Part shown: positions 35,656 to 44,323 of the stretch, piece after piece
How the letters are laid out: the number at the start of each line of letters is the position of its first letter
Numbering within the stretch: the first letter of the stretch is position 1
From: Sphingobacteriales bacterium
GTDB taxonomy: Bacteria; Bacteroidota; Bacteroidia; Chitinophagales; JADIYW01
Assembly (NCBI GenBank): GCA_016699615.1
Contig: CP064984.1
Span: forward strand, 1,894,001-1,958,000
Length of the DNA stretch: 64,000 nt
Reading direction: 5' to 3'
Program-made: the position numbers and the translations under genes
Notes under the pieces: model-generated
Database searches by the model: none
The model's input: the letters and a program-made list of their open reading frames with translations, nothing else
Told to the model about the DNA's origin: nothing

Positions 35656-36053
35656 ATATTAAAATACATATTTACACACGCGCCTTTATTTTCAAAGACG
35701 ATATCATCAGCTAAGTTTTTCATAATATACACACCACGACCATCTGGATCTAATTTATTTTCAGGCAAAGTTGGGTCGTCTAATTCATCTATATTAAAAC
35801 CATCGCCTTCGTCTTTCACACATATTTTAATACTCTTCTGATTGATGAACGCACTGAAGTTCACTTTCTTTTTACAATCTAAATTGTTGCCATGTTCTAT
35901 AGCATTTGTTACAGCTTCTATACAAGCTATCATTACATTGCCATACACACTATCTCTAAGTTGATAATTGTTTTTTATATTATCGATGAGTGTTTCAATC
36001 TTTTTGACATTATCCAGCTTAGAGCTGAGTTCAATTTTTGCAATCTCTATCAT
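35652..36053 (-). CDS. RsbW/SpoIIAB-type ATP-binding (anti-sigma) kinase
   Basis: 133 residues forming only a HATPase_c_2 domain. N box EAVTNAIEHGN, G1 box KDEGDGFN and G2 box GRGVYIMKNLADD are complete, so ATP binding is expected. Proteins of this size phosphorylate anti-sigma-factor antagonists or act as stand-alone switches. No STAS-domain antagonist or sigma factor is next to it, so its partner is elsewhere. Confidence 0.85.
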   Translation of the reverse strand: MIEIAKIELSSKLDNVKKIETLIDNIKNNYQLRDSVYGNVMIACIEAVTNAIEHGNNLDCKKKVNFSAFINQKSIKICVKDEGDGFNIDELDDPTLPENKLDPDGRGVYIMKNLADDIVFENKGACVNMYFNI

Positions 36054-36155
36054 TAAAATCTACTGTGTTTAATCAAGAATTATATATACGAAAATCACTA
36101 AAAATAGTTACAAATAGTTTAAATAAAATTGTTATTATATTTTATTGATGTAAAT

Positions 36156-37232
36156 CTATACAGATTTGCTCAAAATGTCAATATAGGTTTGCGTATTATT
36201 TTTTACGGAATAATAATTTTCTACAGACATTCTCGCAGCAATACCAATTCTTTCTCTCAATGCTGCACTATCTATGAGTAATAGTAAATATTTTTTCCAA
36301 TCAGCAGCATTGTCAGCCAAAAAACCATTTTCGCCATTTTGTATCACAAGCTGATTGGTACCAAAATTTGTTGCCACGCAAGGAATGCTCAAATTCATAT
36401 AAGCTAAAGCTTTATTGCCACTTTTGCCCAGCACCCATTCTTCTTTTTCTAAAGGATAGACGCCAATATCAATTTTTCGCAAATCATCTAATTCGTTTTC
36501 GGCAGTCCAATGAATGTTTTTTATATTTATATTGTTAGTATGGTAAGGTGCATTGCAAATTACTAAAAATTCTATTTTTCTAATTGCTGCTATTTCTGCT
36601 ATAATTGGTCGAATAATTTCTAAGTATTTTAAAGTAGAATGTGTGCCTGTCCAGCCAATACTTATAATATCTTTTTCAATATGATTTTTTATAGGCAATG
36701 ATTTTTCGGTGTCGTAAGTAGCTAAAATCACGCTTATGTTTTTATTATATTTAGATACAAAATCTCTTAAAAATGGTGAGCATACAATTACATGATTTGC
36801 TTTTTTCATGAGTATAATAGGTTTTTTTCTACCTTTTATTTTATCTATAAATCTTGATGAATCTTGTTGCAAATAAATCATATCATCTATATCATAAATT
36901 ACTTTTTTGGCAAATAAGCACACTAAATATTCAAAAATAGGCAAACCCAAAGGCGTTACCCAAAGATGAATATACACCACATCATATTTTCGGATAGTCA
37001 ATAAATCAAAAAATCTTCCGAGATAGCCAAAAAGTGTGTAGGCAATTTTTAAAAACAAAAACCCTTTTTGGTAGATAATTTTCCAAAAATTTAAACTTAC
37101 AAACGAACGAGTAGTTATGCTAAAACCATTTTGCTGCAAGGCATCATAATATTGTTCGTATTTAAGTCTTTGGCTTGGTGCAGTACCAAAAGGATACGGC
37201 GAAAGAAATAATATTTTTTTTGTTTTTTTCAA
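36156..37232 (-). CDS. GT4-type glycosyltransferase
   Basis: GT-B fold of 358 residues, first domain with FLSPYPFGTAPSQRLKYEQYY (APSQR is typical of this Bacteroidota subset) and a second with IGWTGTHSTLKYLE, IDIGVYPL and the family's E-type site replaced by WVLGKSGNKALAYMNLSIPCVATNFG, followed by IQNGENGFLA. GT4-like surface-glycan enzyme of unknown donor. Six bases after the carbonic-anhydrase gene on the same strand, so likely cotranscribed. Confidence 0.82.
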   Translation of the reverse strand: MKKTKKILFLSPYPFGTAPSQRLKYEQYYDALQQNGFSITTRSFVSLNFWKIIYQKGFLFLKIAYTLFGYLGRFFDLLTIRKYDVVYIHLWVTPLGLPIFEYLVCLFAKKVIYDIDDMIYLQQDSSRFIDKIKGRKKPIILMKKANHVIVCSPFLRDFVSKYNKNISVILATYDTEKSLPIKNHIEKDIISIGWTGTHSTLKYLEIIRPIIAEIAAIRKIEFLVICNAPYHTNNINIKNIHWTAENELDDLRKIDIGVYPLEKEEWVLGKSGNKALAYMNLSIPCVATNFGTNQLVIQNGENGFLADNAADWKKYLLLLIDSAALRERIGIAARMSVENYYSVKNNTQTYIDILSKSV

Positions 37233-37238
37233 TGAGAT

Positions 37239-37757
37239 TTATAAATCTTTAAACCAACTCGAGTACATCAAATAATTATTAGCTATGCGTTCGTTTTGGT
37301 CTTTAAACGTTTCTGCATCAAGTTGTTTTACTTTTTTGGCAGGAACGCCAGCATAAATACTTCCTGCTTCTACTCTTGTGCCTTCCAAAACAACAGCACC
37401 AGCTGCAATCAAAGCATTTTTTTCTATATAACAATTATCCATCACAATAGCACCCATGCCTATTAATACATTTTCTTCAATGGTACAGCCATGTACAATG
37501 GCATTGTGCCCAATAGAAACATTATCGGCAATAATGGTTTTTGTTTTTTGGTAAGTACAATGTATGGTAGCATTGTCTTGTATATTTACTTTATTGCCAA
37601 TTATAATGCTATTCACATCGCCACGTAGCACAGCATTAAACCAAATACTGCAATCGTTGTTCATGGTTACGTCACCTACAATAGTAGCATTGGGAGCAAT
37701 AAAACAATTTTCGCCAAATTTTGGCATAATGTTATTGCATGGTATTATTAACGACAT
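37239..37757 (-). CDS. gamma-carbonic anhydrase family protein
   Basis: 172-residue left-handed beta-helix trimer. Zinc ligands His66 (ATIHC), His84 (IGHNA) and His89 (IVHGC) are all present. Family members hydrate CO2 or act as acyltransferase-like scaffolds; many bacterial homologues (YrdA, PaaY) are of uncertain activity. Product of a minus-strand pair with the GT4 gene. Confidence 0.92.
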   Translation of the reverse strand: MSLIIPCNNIMPKFGENCFIAPNATIVGDVTMNNDCSIWFNAVLRGDVNSIIIGNKVNIQDNATIHCTYQKTKTIIADNVSIGHNAIVHGCTIEENVLIGMGAIVMDNCYIEKNALIAAGAVVLEGTRVEAGSIYAGVPAKKVKQLDAETFKDQNERIANNYLMYSSWFKDL

Positions 37758-37775
37758 TTTTTATAAATTTATAGT

Positions 37776-37976
37776 ATGATAGAGTCCAAAATACAAAAAA
37801 CTTTTATTCTAAAGATATTCATTCTTAGTTTATGCTTTTTGCTAATGAGTTGTGCCGCACAAAAAGCCAAAAAATGTGGTTGCCCAACTTTCGGCGATAA
37901 AAAGAAAAAAAAACGCAGTGATTTGTATGAAATAAACCTAAAAATTAATGTAGAGAAGTGTATTTATTTATGTTAA
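37776..37976 (+). CDS. small lipoprotein with CGCPTFG motif
   Basis: 66 residues: signal peptide with lipobox (SLCFLLMSC), then AAQKAKKCGCPTFGDKKKKK. The KKCGCP block is common in short Bacteroidota lipoproteins of unknown role that normally stop soon after. Here about 20 extra residues (RSDLYEINLKINVEKCIYLC) are encoded by bases that also are the 3' end of the toxin gene opposite (32-base overlap), so the tail may be an accident of a frame change in the A-rich KKKKK codons. Confidence 0.6.
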   Translation: MIESKIQKTFILKIFILSLCFLLMSCAAQKAKKCGCPTFGDKKKKKRSDLYEINLKINVEKCIYLC

Positions 37977-38181
37977 AACAGAATTGGTAAATAATTTTTC
38001 TATTCTTTAATGATGGTTCGAATGTTCCAATTTTAGAATTTCTAATCAGCACATCTGTTGAGGAAATTATTTCTCTAATAATTTTTTTTGCTAATTTTAA
38101 ATTTACTTGGTTTTTGTAGTAGTTGAAAATTATTTCAATTTGATTTTCAGAAAAATGTGACCAAATAATTTTATATTCCAA
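37945..38181 (-). CDS. RelE/ParE-like toxin, C-terminally short
   Basis: 78 residues beginning MEYKIIWSHFSENQIEIIFNYYKNQ, with KLAKKIIREII and IGTFEPSLKNRKIIYQF, the pattern of RelE/ParE toxins of Bacteroidota. Family members have 90-100 residues and end in a strand with ...VFDTRQNP, which is missing: after IYQF the reading frame ends in CFNINKYTSLH. So the toxin may be inactive or a deletion has removed its end. Three bases after the antitoxin gene. Confidence 0.75.
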   Translation of the reverse strand: MEYKIIWSHFSENQIEIIFNYYKNQVNLKLAKKIIREIISSTDVLIRNSKIGTFEPSLKNRKIIYQFCFNINKYTSLH

Positions 38182-38184
38182 TTT

Positions 38185-38415
38185 TTAATATTTTGCTAAA
38201 AGTTCAGATGTAGTTTTATAGTTACCATTTTCAAAGTCTTTTTCTGATTGAGAAACTCTACTATTTAATTCTTTAATGGTTAAAGGTTTGAAATTTTTTT
38301 GCAACTCATCAATTTGATTTTTCTTTAAAATTTTCTCCAATTTTAAGATAAGTTCTTCACTTTGTAGATTTAAGAATGATTGAACAAATTGTATTTCTCT
38401 TGTTTGAATACCCAT
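38185..38415 (-). CDS. type II antitoxin partner of the RelE/ParE toxin
   Basis: 76 residues: MGIQTREIQFVQSFLNLQSEELILKLEKILK then LTIKELNSRVSQSEKDFENG. This is the antitoxin class that precedes RelE/ParE toxins in Bacteroidota, with an N-terminal DNA-binding or dimer helix and a C-terminal toxin wrapping helix. Lies directly before the toxin and 36 bases after the XRE regulator; all three are on the minus strand. Confidence 0.75.
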   Translation of the reverse strand: MGIQTREIQFVQSFLNLQSEELILKLEKILKKNQIDELQKNFKPLTIKELNSRVSQSEKDFENGNYKTTSELLAKY

Positions 38416-38451
38416 TTTTCTAAATATTTATCAATATTAAAATTAAATATT

Positions 38452-38847
38452 TTATTTCAAATTATGATGTGTTTCTTTACTTAATAATTCAACTGTTTTA
38501 ATTAGAGTTTCATTTTGTTGTTGTAAAAAAATAAGTTGTTGTTTCTGAAATTCTATTTGTTGAAGTAGTATTTCTTTATTCTCTTCATGTAGATTTTCTA
38601 TATGAGCATAAAACTTTGCATGATTTTCTACATTAAATACTTGTTTCTCATGGCTTATTACATTTTCCAAAGGCACATCTAATAATTGAGCAATTTTTTC
38701 TAATCTATCAATAGTAATTTTTGTTGTACCATTTTCAATTTTGCTATAAGCATTTTGAGAAATATCTAATTGATCAGCCATATATTGTTGAGTAAAGTTT
38801 CTAAATTCTCTAATTTTTTTTATTCGTAATGCTGACTCTACACTCAT
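38452..38847 (-). CDS. XRE-family regulator with C-terminal coiled coil
   Basis: 131 residues from ATG 38847 (MSVESALRIKK). HTH_3 domain: REFRNFTQQYMADQLDISQNAYSKIENGTTKITIDRLEKIAQLLDVP. The C-terminal third is a Gln/Glu-rich coiled coil (ENKEILLQQIEFQKQQLIFLQQQNETL). A palindrome over its -7 box suggests autoregulation. Same strand and 36 bases before the antitoxin-toxin pair, so it may be a third member of that module or its regulator. Confidence 0.8.
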   Translation of the reverse strand: MSVESALRIKKIREFRNFTQQYMADQLDISQNAYSKIENGTTKITIDRLEKIAQLLDVPLENVISHEKQVFNVENHAKFYAHIENLHEENKEILLQQIEFQKQQLIFLQQQNETLIKTVELLSKETHHNLK

Positions 38848-38860
38848 AAGTAAAAGTTTA

Positions 38861-38877
38861 TAGCTCAAATATAGCTA
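38861..38877 (-). promoter_or_regulatory. palindromic operator overlapping the XRE -7 box
   Basis: Minus strand TAGCTATATTTGAGCTA: the TATATTTG -7 box is flanked by TAGCT/AGCTA arms (plus 38861-38865 and 38873-38877). Further up a third TATAGC half-site occurs at about 38890-38895. Fits repressor binding by the gene's own XRE product. Confidence 0.45.
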
Positions 38878-38952
38878 AAATGTATAAATTATAGCCACAC
38901 GTAGTTGTACAAATATACTAAAAAATAGTTCTTTGTTCTATAATTATAAAAT

Positions 38953-39492
38953 ATGATAAAGAAATTAAATTTTATGATATTATTAATGACATTCTTATTA
39001 ATATCATGTTCAAAAAATGAAGGTGTAAACACAAATTACCCAAATAACCCAATTATTGATGATACAACTATAATTGACCCTACTCCAGAGAAAAAAGTAT
39101 TTAACGAATTAACTTTTCTAGATTTTCCAAACTCTTTTTCGGGGTCAGCATATATTAAAAATATAAGATATCAAGGACAATTAATTTTTAAAAAAATATC
39201 ATACCCAAATAGATATACTGTAACAATTCCTGGAGAGCGTGCAGAAGTTACTTTCGAATATTTAAGAAAAGAAGAAACTTTTCAAGATGTTAAATATTTT
39301 TATAAAATATACCCTTCAACTTATAGTCATTATCAAGTTTATGATTTTAGTTATGATAATAGTGGTTTTATAATAAGACATATAAAAAATACGAACAAAA
39401 TAGAATGTAAAATTCTTTTAGGTAGGTCTAGTGGTAATATTATTATAGAAGGAACTTTTTCTACTACCTTAGATAGTAGATATATTTATTAA
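38953..39492 (+). CDS. hypothetical lipoprotein
   Basis: 179 residues. Lipobox in FLLISC, then an Asn/Asp/Pro/Thr-rich linker (NNPIIDDTTIIDPTPEKK) and a beta-rich domain with aromatic residues (IRYQGQLIFKKI, VTIPGERAEVTFEYL, ILLGRSSGNIIIEGTFS). No family recognised. Accessory region between the XRE operon and a DUF6150-like gene; 20 bases precede the next start. Confidence 0.6.
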   Translation: MIKKLNFMILLMTFLLISCSKNEGVNTNYPNNPIIDDTTIIDPTPEKKVFNELTFLDFPNSFSGSAYIKNIRYQGQLIFKKISYPNRYTVTIPGERAEVTFEYLRKEETFQDVKYFYKIYPSTYSHYQVYDFSYDNSGFIIRHIKNTNKIECKILLGRSSGNIIIEGTFSTTLDSRYIY

Positions 39493-39512
39493 AATAAATA
39501 TTTTTAAAAATT

Positions 39513-39779
39513 ATGGCAATTGTAAAAGAAACATCATCAAGTTCTAATGCTATTAAAGTAAAAATAGTAACAGGCACACCTGACTTATACGTTTATGTAA
39601 CAGACAATGAATATGAAGCAAAAGATAGTGATAGTATATGGTATTTTAAAGACAAATCAAATGCTACTCCTTTAAAATTTGTTTCAAGTGGAGAAACATT
39701 AAAAGTAAGATATGTAAAATCTAAGTATCAAGCAAAATGGTATAACAAAACACACGAACTGCAAGGTAGAATAAAATAA
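39513..39779 (+). CDS. DUF6150-like small protein
   Basis: 88 residues with repeated beta pieces: KVKIVTGTPDLYVYVTDNEYEAKDSDSIWYFKDKSNATPL and KVRYVKSKYQAKWYN. The alternation of V.Y(V)...Y.A.. and IWYF is the pattern I associate with DUF6150. No signal peptide. Function unknown. It lies between a lipoprotein gene and a membrane-coiled-coil gene in an accessory stretch. Confidence 0.5.
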   Translation: MAIVKETSSSSNAIKVKIVTGTPDLYVYVTDNEYEAKDSDSIWYFKDKSNATPLKFVSSGETLKVRYVKSKYQAKWYNKTHELQGRIK

Positions 39780-39798
39780 ATAACATTATAGTTATACG

Positions 39799-40850
39799 AT
39801 GATAAAAAATCTAAAAAAAGATAAAATTTTGTATTGGTTAGGAGCAATACTATTAATGAGTTTTGCATTATTAATGTTTTCAAAAGTTTATGAAGATAGG
39901 GTTCCTAAATTGGTAGAAGAAATAAATAATGGGGCAATAGAGCCATACTTACAGCAATAATAACAGTATTTTTATTATCCAGTCAGAGTGCAAATGAAGA
40001 ACGAGTTGAAAAGGGCAGTAAAATATTTGAAGAAAAACTAAAGATTTATAGTGCTTTTTTAAAGCAACTCAAAGAAATTCTAAAGGATAAAAAAATAAAT
40101 AAAGATGAAGTTCATGAATTAATTTTTCAATTATCTTTTTTAAAAATGCATTCAAAGGGCGAAAATATAGAGAAGATATCAACAGAGCTTGCAAGCATTA
40201 TAGATTTATTGTATCAAGAGAAAGATAAAGACCAACCAAGCCCTGTAACTTATCAACAGAATTTATCTAAAAACCTATTTGAAATAGTAGGTGTTTTTCA
40301 AGAAGAATTATATGAAGAGAGGAAAGGTGCAACAGAAATTCAAAAACTTACAGACAGCTTAGAAAAAATATTGAAAGAAATGGATGAGTTAATGGAAGGA
40401 CAAGATATTAATGATGATATACAAACTACTAAGACTGAAAAATGGGCAAAAACTGTTTTTAGTAACTGGGATGAATACTATAATTTTCAAATAAAAGATG
40501 AAGTAGAATTAGGTGTATTGAATTTGATTAATTATATTATTAATTTTGTTTCTAAAGAAATAGATATAGCAGAATATGAAGTAAGATATTCACCTACACA
40601 TGTCTCTTTTTATCTAAAAAATGCAAAAAGGAGAAGTAAAATTTACTTATGGCTAACACCATATAGCAAAAAAGAAGTGAAAATATCAGTTATGAAAGAA
40701 GCTATTACAAATAAATTAACCTTATCCGATTGGCAAGAAGGAAAGCGATTAGCATACATTTACATAGCAAATCCTAATGAGTTAAGTGATTCTGTGATTT
40801 CTGTAATAAAATCTAGCTATCAAATAATTAAATCAATCAACATTTCATAA
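39799..40850 (+). pseudogene. N-terminal membrane/coiled-coil protein, split by a missing base near 39940
   Basis: ATG 39799 starts MIKNLKKDKILYWLGAILLMSFALLMFSK (one helix), then KLVEEINNGAI before stops near 39958. The frame that follows is ILTAIITVFLLSSQSANEERVEKGSKIFEEKLKIYSAFLKQLKEILKDKKINKDE. Adding one G to ATAGAGCC (ATAGGAGCC) at 39940 gives INNGAIGAILTAIITVFLL, a second helix, and a 350-residue protein. The span (1052 bases) is one short of a multiple of three. The GAIGAILTAIIT...LL...E.....K.FEEKL.IY..FL..L pattern is recurrent in uncharacterised bacterial proteins. C-terminal domain (about residues 210-350, from WAKTVFSNWDEYYNF) has no family I know. An ATG at 40146 is only an internal codon. 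Confidence 0.7.
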
Positions 40851-40894
40851 GATTTCTTTATTTCAAATTAATAAAATACAATTACTTTATACCA

Positions 40895-41785
40895 TCAGCC
40901 TTTCGCTACACTATAAATGCCAGAAAAAATAATGAGCAATCCAATAATGTGTAATGGCATTATATTTTCACCAATAGCAAGTCCAATTAATACAGAAACG
41001 ATAGGAATAACAAAAGTAGTCATGGTTGCAAATAGTGCATTGGTACGTTGTGTGAGTTTGTTAAAATAAACTTGAGCAATAGCTGTGCCTCCAATTCCAA
41101 GTATTGCTAAATACTTTAAGCTATTGAATGCACTATCTGTGTTGATTTGTATTCTCTCAATTGTATCTGAAAAAATAAGATATGGCATGCATATTAAAAA
41201 GACAAAACCATATTGCCACATGGCAATTACCAAAGGATGGTCTTTCTGAAAGAAATGTTTAAATAAATTTGCATTAATGCCATAGCAGAACGTAGCTATC
41301 AATGGGAGAAAGATATGATAGGAAATAGCTTGTGATTTAATGCCACGTGTTTCTGCTAATATAATTACACATGCACCAAAAAATCCAAGTACTACACCAA
41401 TTATCTTATTTTTGGACAATGGAACATTGAAAAAAAAACTGCCTAAAAATAATGCAAATATAGGTGTTGTAGAATTTTGAATACCAACAATTGCACTGTC
41501 AATTTTGGTTTCTGCTACACAAAAACAAATAGCAGGAAGCATATTGCCAAACAATCCAAGCAAAGGCACATATTTAATTTTATGTTTTTCAATTTTTAAT
41601 TGTTTTCTGTAGATATATATAAATGGAATAAATGCTAGGAATGCCAAGCACATTCTAAATGCAGCAACTTGCAACGGATGGAATGCTTCTAACCCTTTTT
41701 TTATAAAGAAAAATGAAAAACCCCAAATAATTGAAAGGGCAAAAAAAGTAATCCAATCTATAGCTGATATTTTATTGCTAGACAT
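40895..41785 (-). CDS. EamA/DMT-family transporter
   Basis: 296 residues with ten helices in two internally duplicated halves. Motifs ITFFALSIIWGFSFFFIKKGLEAFHPLQVAAFRMCLAF and AILGIGGTAIAQVYFNKLTQRTNA fit EamA (RhaT/RarD) metabolite exporters. Substrate unknown. Divergent from the CNT gene. Confidence 0.88.
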   Translation of the reverse strand: MSSNKISAIDWITFFALSIIWGFSFFFIKKGLEAFHPLQVAAFRMCLAFLAFIPFIYIYRKQLKIEKHKIKYVPLLGLFGNMLPAICFCVAETKIDSAIVGIQNSTTPIFALFLGSFFFNVPLSKNKIIGVVLGFFGACVIILAETRGIKSQAISYHIFLPLIATFCYGINANLFKHFFQKDHPLVIAMWQYGFVFLICMPYLIFSDTIERIQINTDSAFNSLKYLAILGIGGTAIAQVYFNKLTQRTNALFATMTTFVIPIVSVLIGLAIGENIMPLHIIGLLIIFSGIYSVAKG

Positions 41786-41844
41786 GAGACTGCAAGATAA
41801 GTTATACTTATTAAATATTTTTACACCTTATTTAAAAAGTGTGG

Positions 41845-41886
41845 AAATGATATTTTTTTTAATACACCGAAAAATGATATTTTTTT
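41845..41886. repeat. two direct 15-base repeats upstream of the nucleoside transporter
   Basis: AAATGATATTTTTTT occurs at 41845-41859 and again at 41872-41886, period 27 bases, 22 bases before ATG 41909. Could be tandem regulator sites or a small duplication. Confidence 0.4.
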
Positions 41887-41908
41887 CTATTTTACATAAA
41901 ATTTATAA

Positions 41909-43225
41909 ATGGAATTAAATCATATTTTTAGAAGTTTATTAGGCATTGTTGTCCTAACTTCTATTTTGTATCTTTTTAGCAATAATAGAAAAAACATCAA
42001 TTGGAAATTGGTTATTACAGGTTTGTTTTTACAAATTATCTTTGGATTACTAGTACTTAAAATACCATTTGTACATCAAATGTTTGATGCTGTTGCCAGA
42101 GGTTTTGCAAAATTGACCAGTTGTACAGATGCCGGAACAGATTTTTTGTTGCGTTCTTTTGTTTCAGGTAATGTAGAAATTCCAGTAATAAATTTTGCAT
42201 TTAGAATTTTACCTACTGTTATTTTCTTTTCAGCCTTGTCTTCTTTGTTATACTATTTTGGCATTTTACAGAAAGTAGTCTATTTATTTGCATGGATAAT
42301 GAAAAAAACCATGCGTTTATCTGGTCCAGAGTCTTTATCTGATGCAGGTAATATTTTTATGGGACAAACAGAAGCGCCATTATTAGTGAAGCCATACATT
42401 AAAAAAATGACTAATAGCGAATTGCTATGTTTGATGACTGGTGGTATGGCAACTATTGCTGGTGGCGTATTGGCAGCATATATTGGTTTCTTAGGTGGTG
42501 GCGATGAGCAAATGAAAATAATATTTGCTACACACTTATTGTCAGCATCTATCATGAGTGCACCAGCTGCAATTGTAGCCTCAAAAATTTTATTTCCAGA
42601 AACAGAATACGATAAGTTAGAAAAAGAATTAGAAATTTCAGATGAACAATTAGCATCAAATGCTTTAGAATCTATTTCAATAGGCACATCAGATGGTATA
42701 AAACTAGCAGTAAATGTAGGTGCCATGTTGTTGGTGTTTATTGCATTTATATACATGTTCAACTTATTTTTAAGTGCCATTGGAAGTGTAGAAATAGGAC
42801 ACTATTTATCATTAAATAAAACAATTGCATTAGCAACAGATGGAAGATATTCGGCACTTAGTTTAGAATATATTTTTGGATTAGTATTTGCGCCATTAGC
42901 TTGGATAATTGGTGTGGCTAAAGAAGATATTGTTTTAGTAGGAAGATTGCTAGGAGAGAAGACAATCATCAATGAGTTTGTGGCATACGTATCTTTAGGT
43001 ACCATGAAAACAGAATCTTTGTTTAAAGATGAACGTTCAGTTATTTTAGCAACCTATGCATTATGTGGTTTTTCAAATATTGCATCTATCGGAATACAAA
43101 TTGGAGGAATTGGCGCAATGGCACCAGAAAGAAGAGGAGATTTGTCAAAACTTGGTGTAAAAGCATTAATAGCTGGCTCAATAGCATGTTTCTACACTGC
43201 ATGTGTAGTTGGCTTTTTTATATAA
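41909..43225 (+). CDS. concentrative nucleoside transporter (NupC family)
   Basis: 438 residues. CNT signature blocks GQTEAPLLVKPYIKKMTNSELLCLMTGGMATIAGGVLAAYIGFLGG and PAAIVASKILFPETE; about 10 helices. Na+ or H+ coupled nucleoside uptake. Later part has FMFNLFL and ATYALCGFSNIASIGIQIGGIGAMAPERR, the C-terminal CNT motif. Length and domain order normal. Confidence 0.93.
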   Translation: MELNHIFRSLLGIVVLTSILYLFSNNRKNINWKLVITGLFLQIIFGLLVLKIPFVHQMFDAVARGFAKLTSCTDAGTDFLLRSFVSGNVEIPVINFAFRILPTVIFFSALSSLLYYFGILQKVVYLFAWIMKKTMRLSGPESLSDAGNIFMGQTEAPLLVKPYIKKMTNSELLCLMTGGMATIAGGVLAAYIGFLGGGDEQMKIIFATHLLSASIMSAPAAIVASKILFPETEYDKLEKELEISDEQLASNALESISIGTSDGIKLAVNVGAMLLVFIAFIYMFNLFLSAIGSVEIGHYLSLNKTIALATDGRYSALSLEYIFGLVFAPLAWIIGVAKEDIVLVGRLLGEKTIINEFVAYVSLGTMKTESLFKDERSVILATYALCGFSNIASIGIQIGGIGAMAPERRGDLSKLGVKALIAGSIACFYTACVVGFFI

Positions 43226-43243
43226 TATAATATATCTTAAAAA

Positions 43244-44230
43244 TTGAAAGTTGCCATTTGGATTCCAAGATATTATGAAACTAGCGTAAAAGTATATGTA
43301 GATAATATCCGCAAATATTTGGAGCAATCAGGTGTTGTATTTGTGGAAGTTAATGAGCATTCAACAATTCCAGATGATGTTGATTTGGTTTGGGATCCAA
43401 ACTGCACAGGCGCAAAATACCCAAATAGAAGGATTTTATTTTCTGATAAGAAATGGATAATTACATTGCATGGTGCATCAAATTTTAGCTTGCCATTGCA
43501 TTATACATTTACTACAACCAAGCAAAAAATAGTTGGGTTGTATAAGAATTTAAAAAGACGAATTGCATGGTTTATGTATAAATACAAAGCCACGCACATT
43601 ATTACTGTTTCAACATTTGCAAAGTCAGAAATTATAGAGCAACTCCATATTGACCCAAAGAAAATTAGCATCATCTATCATGGCTATAACGATGATATAT
43701 TCAGACAATACAGTGGCGTAAAAAAATATTTTTTTAATGTATCAATCTATCAAAAAGTAAAAAATATAGATAGGTTGATTGAAGCATATAATCAGTTGCC
43801 AATAGAAACTAGAATGCCTTTGATTATTGTTTGTCCAAATTATCCAAATGTAGATTTGAAAATTGAGAAACTAACCTTGATAACGCACAAAATTTCTCAA
43901 AAAGAAGTAGCAAAATATATGGAAGATGCATATTGTTTTGTATTTCCATCTATAAGAGAGAGTTTTGGATTGCCATTGATTGAGGCATTTGCTTGTGGTG
44001 TGCCTGTTATTGCATCAAATACATCAGCATTAAAAGAACTAACAAAAGATGCTGGTATATTAATTGACCCATTTTCTGTGGAGGAAATAAAGAATGCCAT
44101 GCTAGACATGATGGAAAATAAAGAGTTGAGAGATGCATTTGCAGCAAAAGCTGTAGAAAGAGCCAAAGATTTCTCTTGGCAAAAATCTGCACAATTGCAT
44201 CTAGAAATATTTAAAAGAATACTAGATTGA
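43244..44230 (+). CDS. GT4-type glycosyltransferase
   Basis: 328 residues, GT-B fold. Donor-side motif YCFVFPSIRESFGLPLIEAFACGVPVIASNTSALKE with the E.fGlp.iEa...G.PV core; the N-terminal half (VSTFAKSEIIEQL, YHGYNDD) fits the group. Starts with TTG (MKVAIWIPRYYET), 18 bases after the CNT stop. Acts on a surface glycan or lipid carrier; donor unknown. Confidence 0.88.
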   Translation: MKVAIWIPRYYETSVKVYVDNIRKYLEQSGVVFVEVNEHSTIPDDVDLVWDPNCTGAKYPNRRILFSDKKWIITLHGASNFSLPLHYTFTTTKQKIVGLYKNLKRRIAWFMYKYKATHIITVSTFAKSEIIEQLHIDPKKISIIYHGYNDDIFRQYSGVKKYFFNVSIYQKVKNIDRLIEAYNQLPIETRMPLIIVCPNYPNVDLKIEKLTLITHKISQKEVAKYMEDAYCFVFPSIRESFGLPLIEAFACGVPVIASNTSALKELTKDAGILIDPFSVEEIKNAMLDMMENKELRDAFAAKAVERAKDFSWQKSAQLHLEIFKRILD

Positions 44231-44269
44231 AAATGGTTATTTTAATTTAATCTTATTTTCATTCTATTG

Positions 44270-44300
44270 TTGTGATATTCCAAAAAAATGATTATCTTTG
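44270..44300 (+). promoter_or_regulatory. promoter of rpmH-rnpA
   Basis: TTG (44270-44272), 20-base spacer, TATCTTTG (44293-44300), 23 bases before the rpmH ATG. Good match to the -33/-7 architecture of Bacteroidota. Confidence 0.6.
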
Positions 44301-44323
44301 CCAACCTATTAAAATAGATTTTT

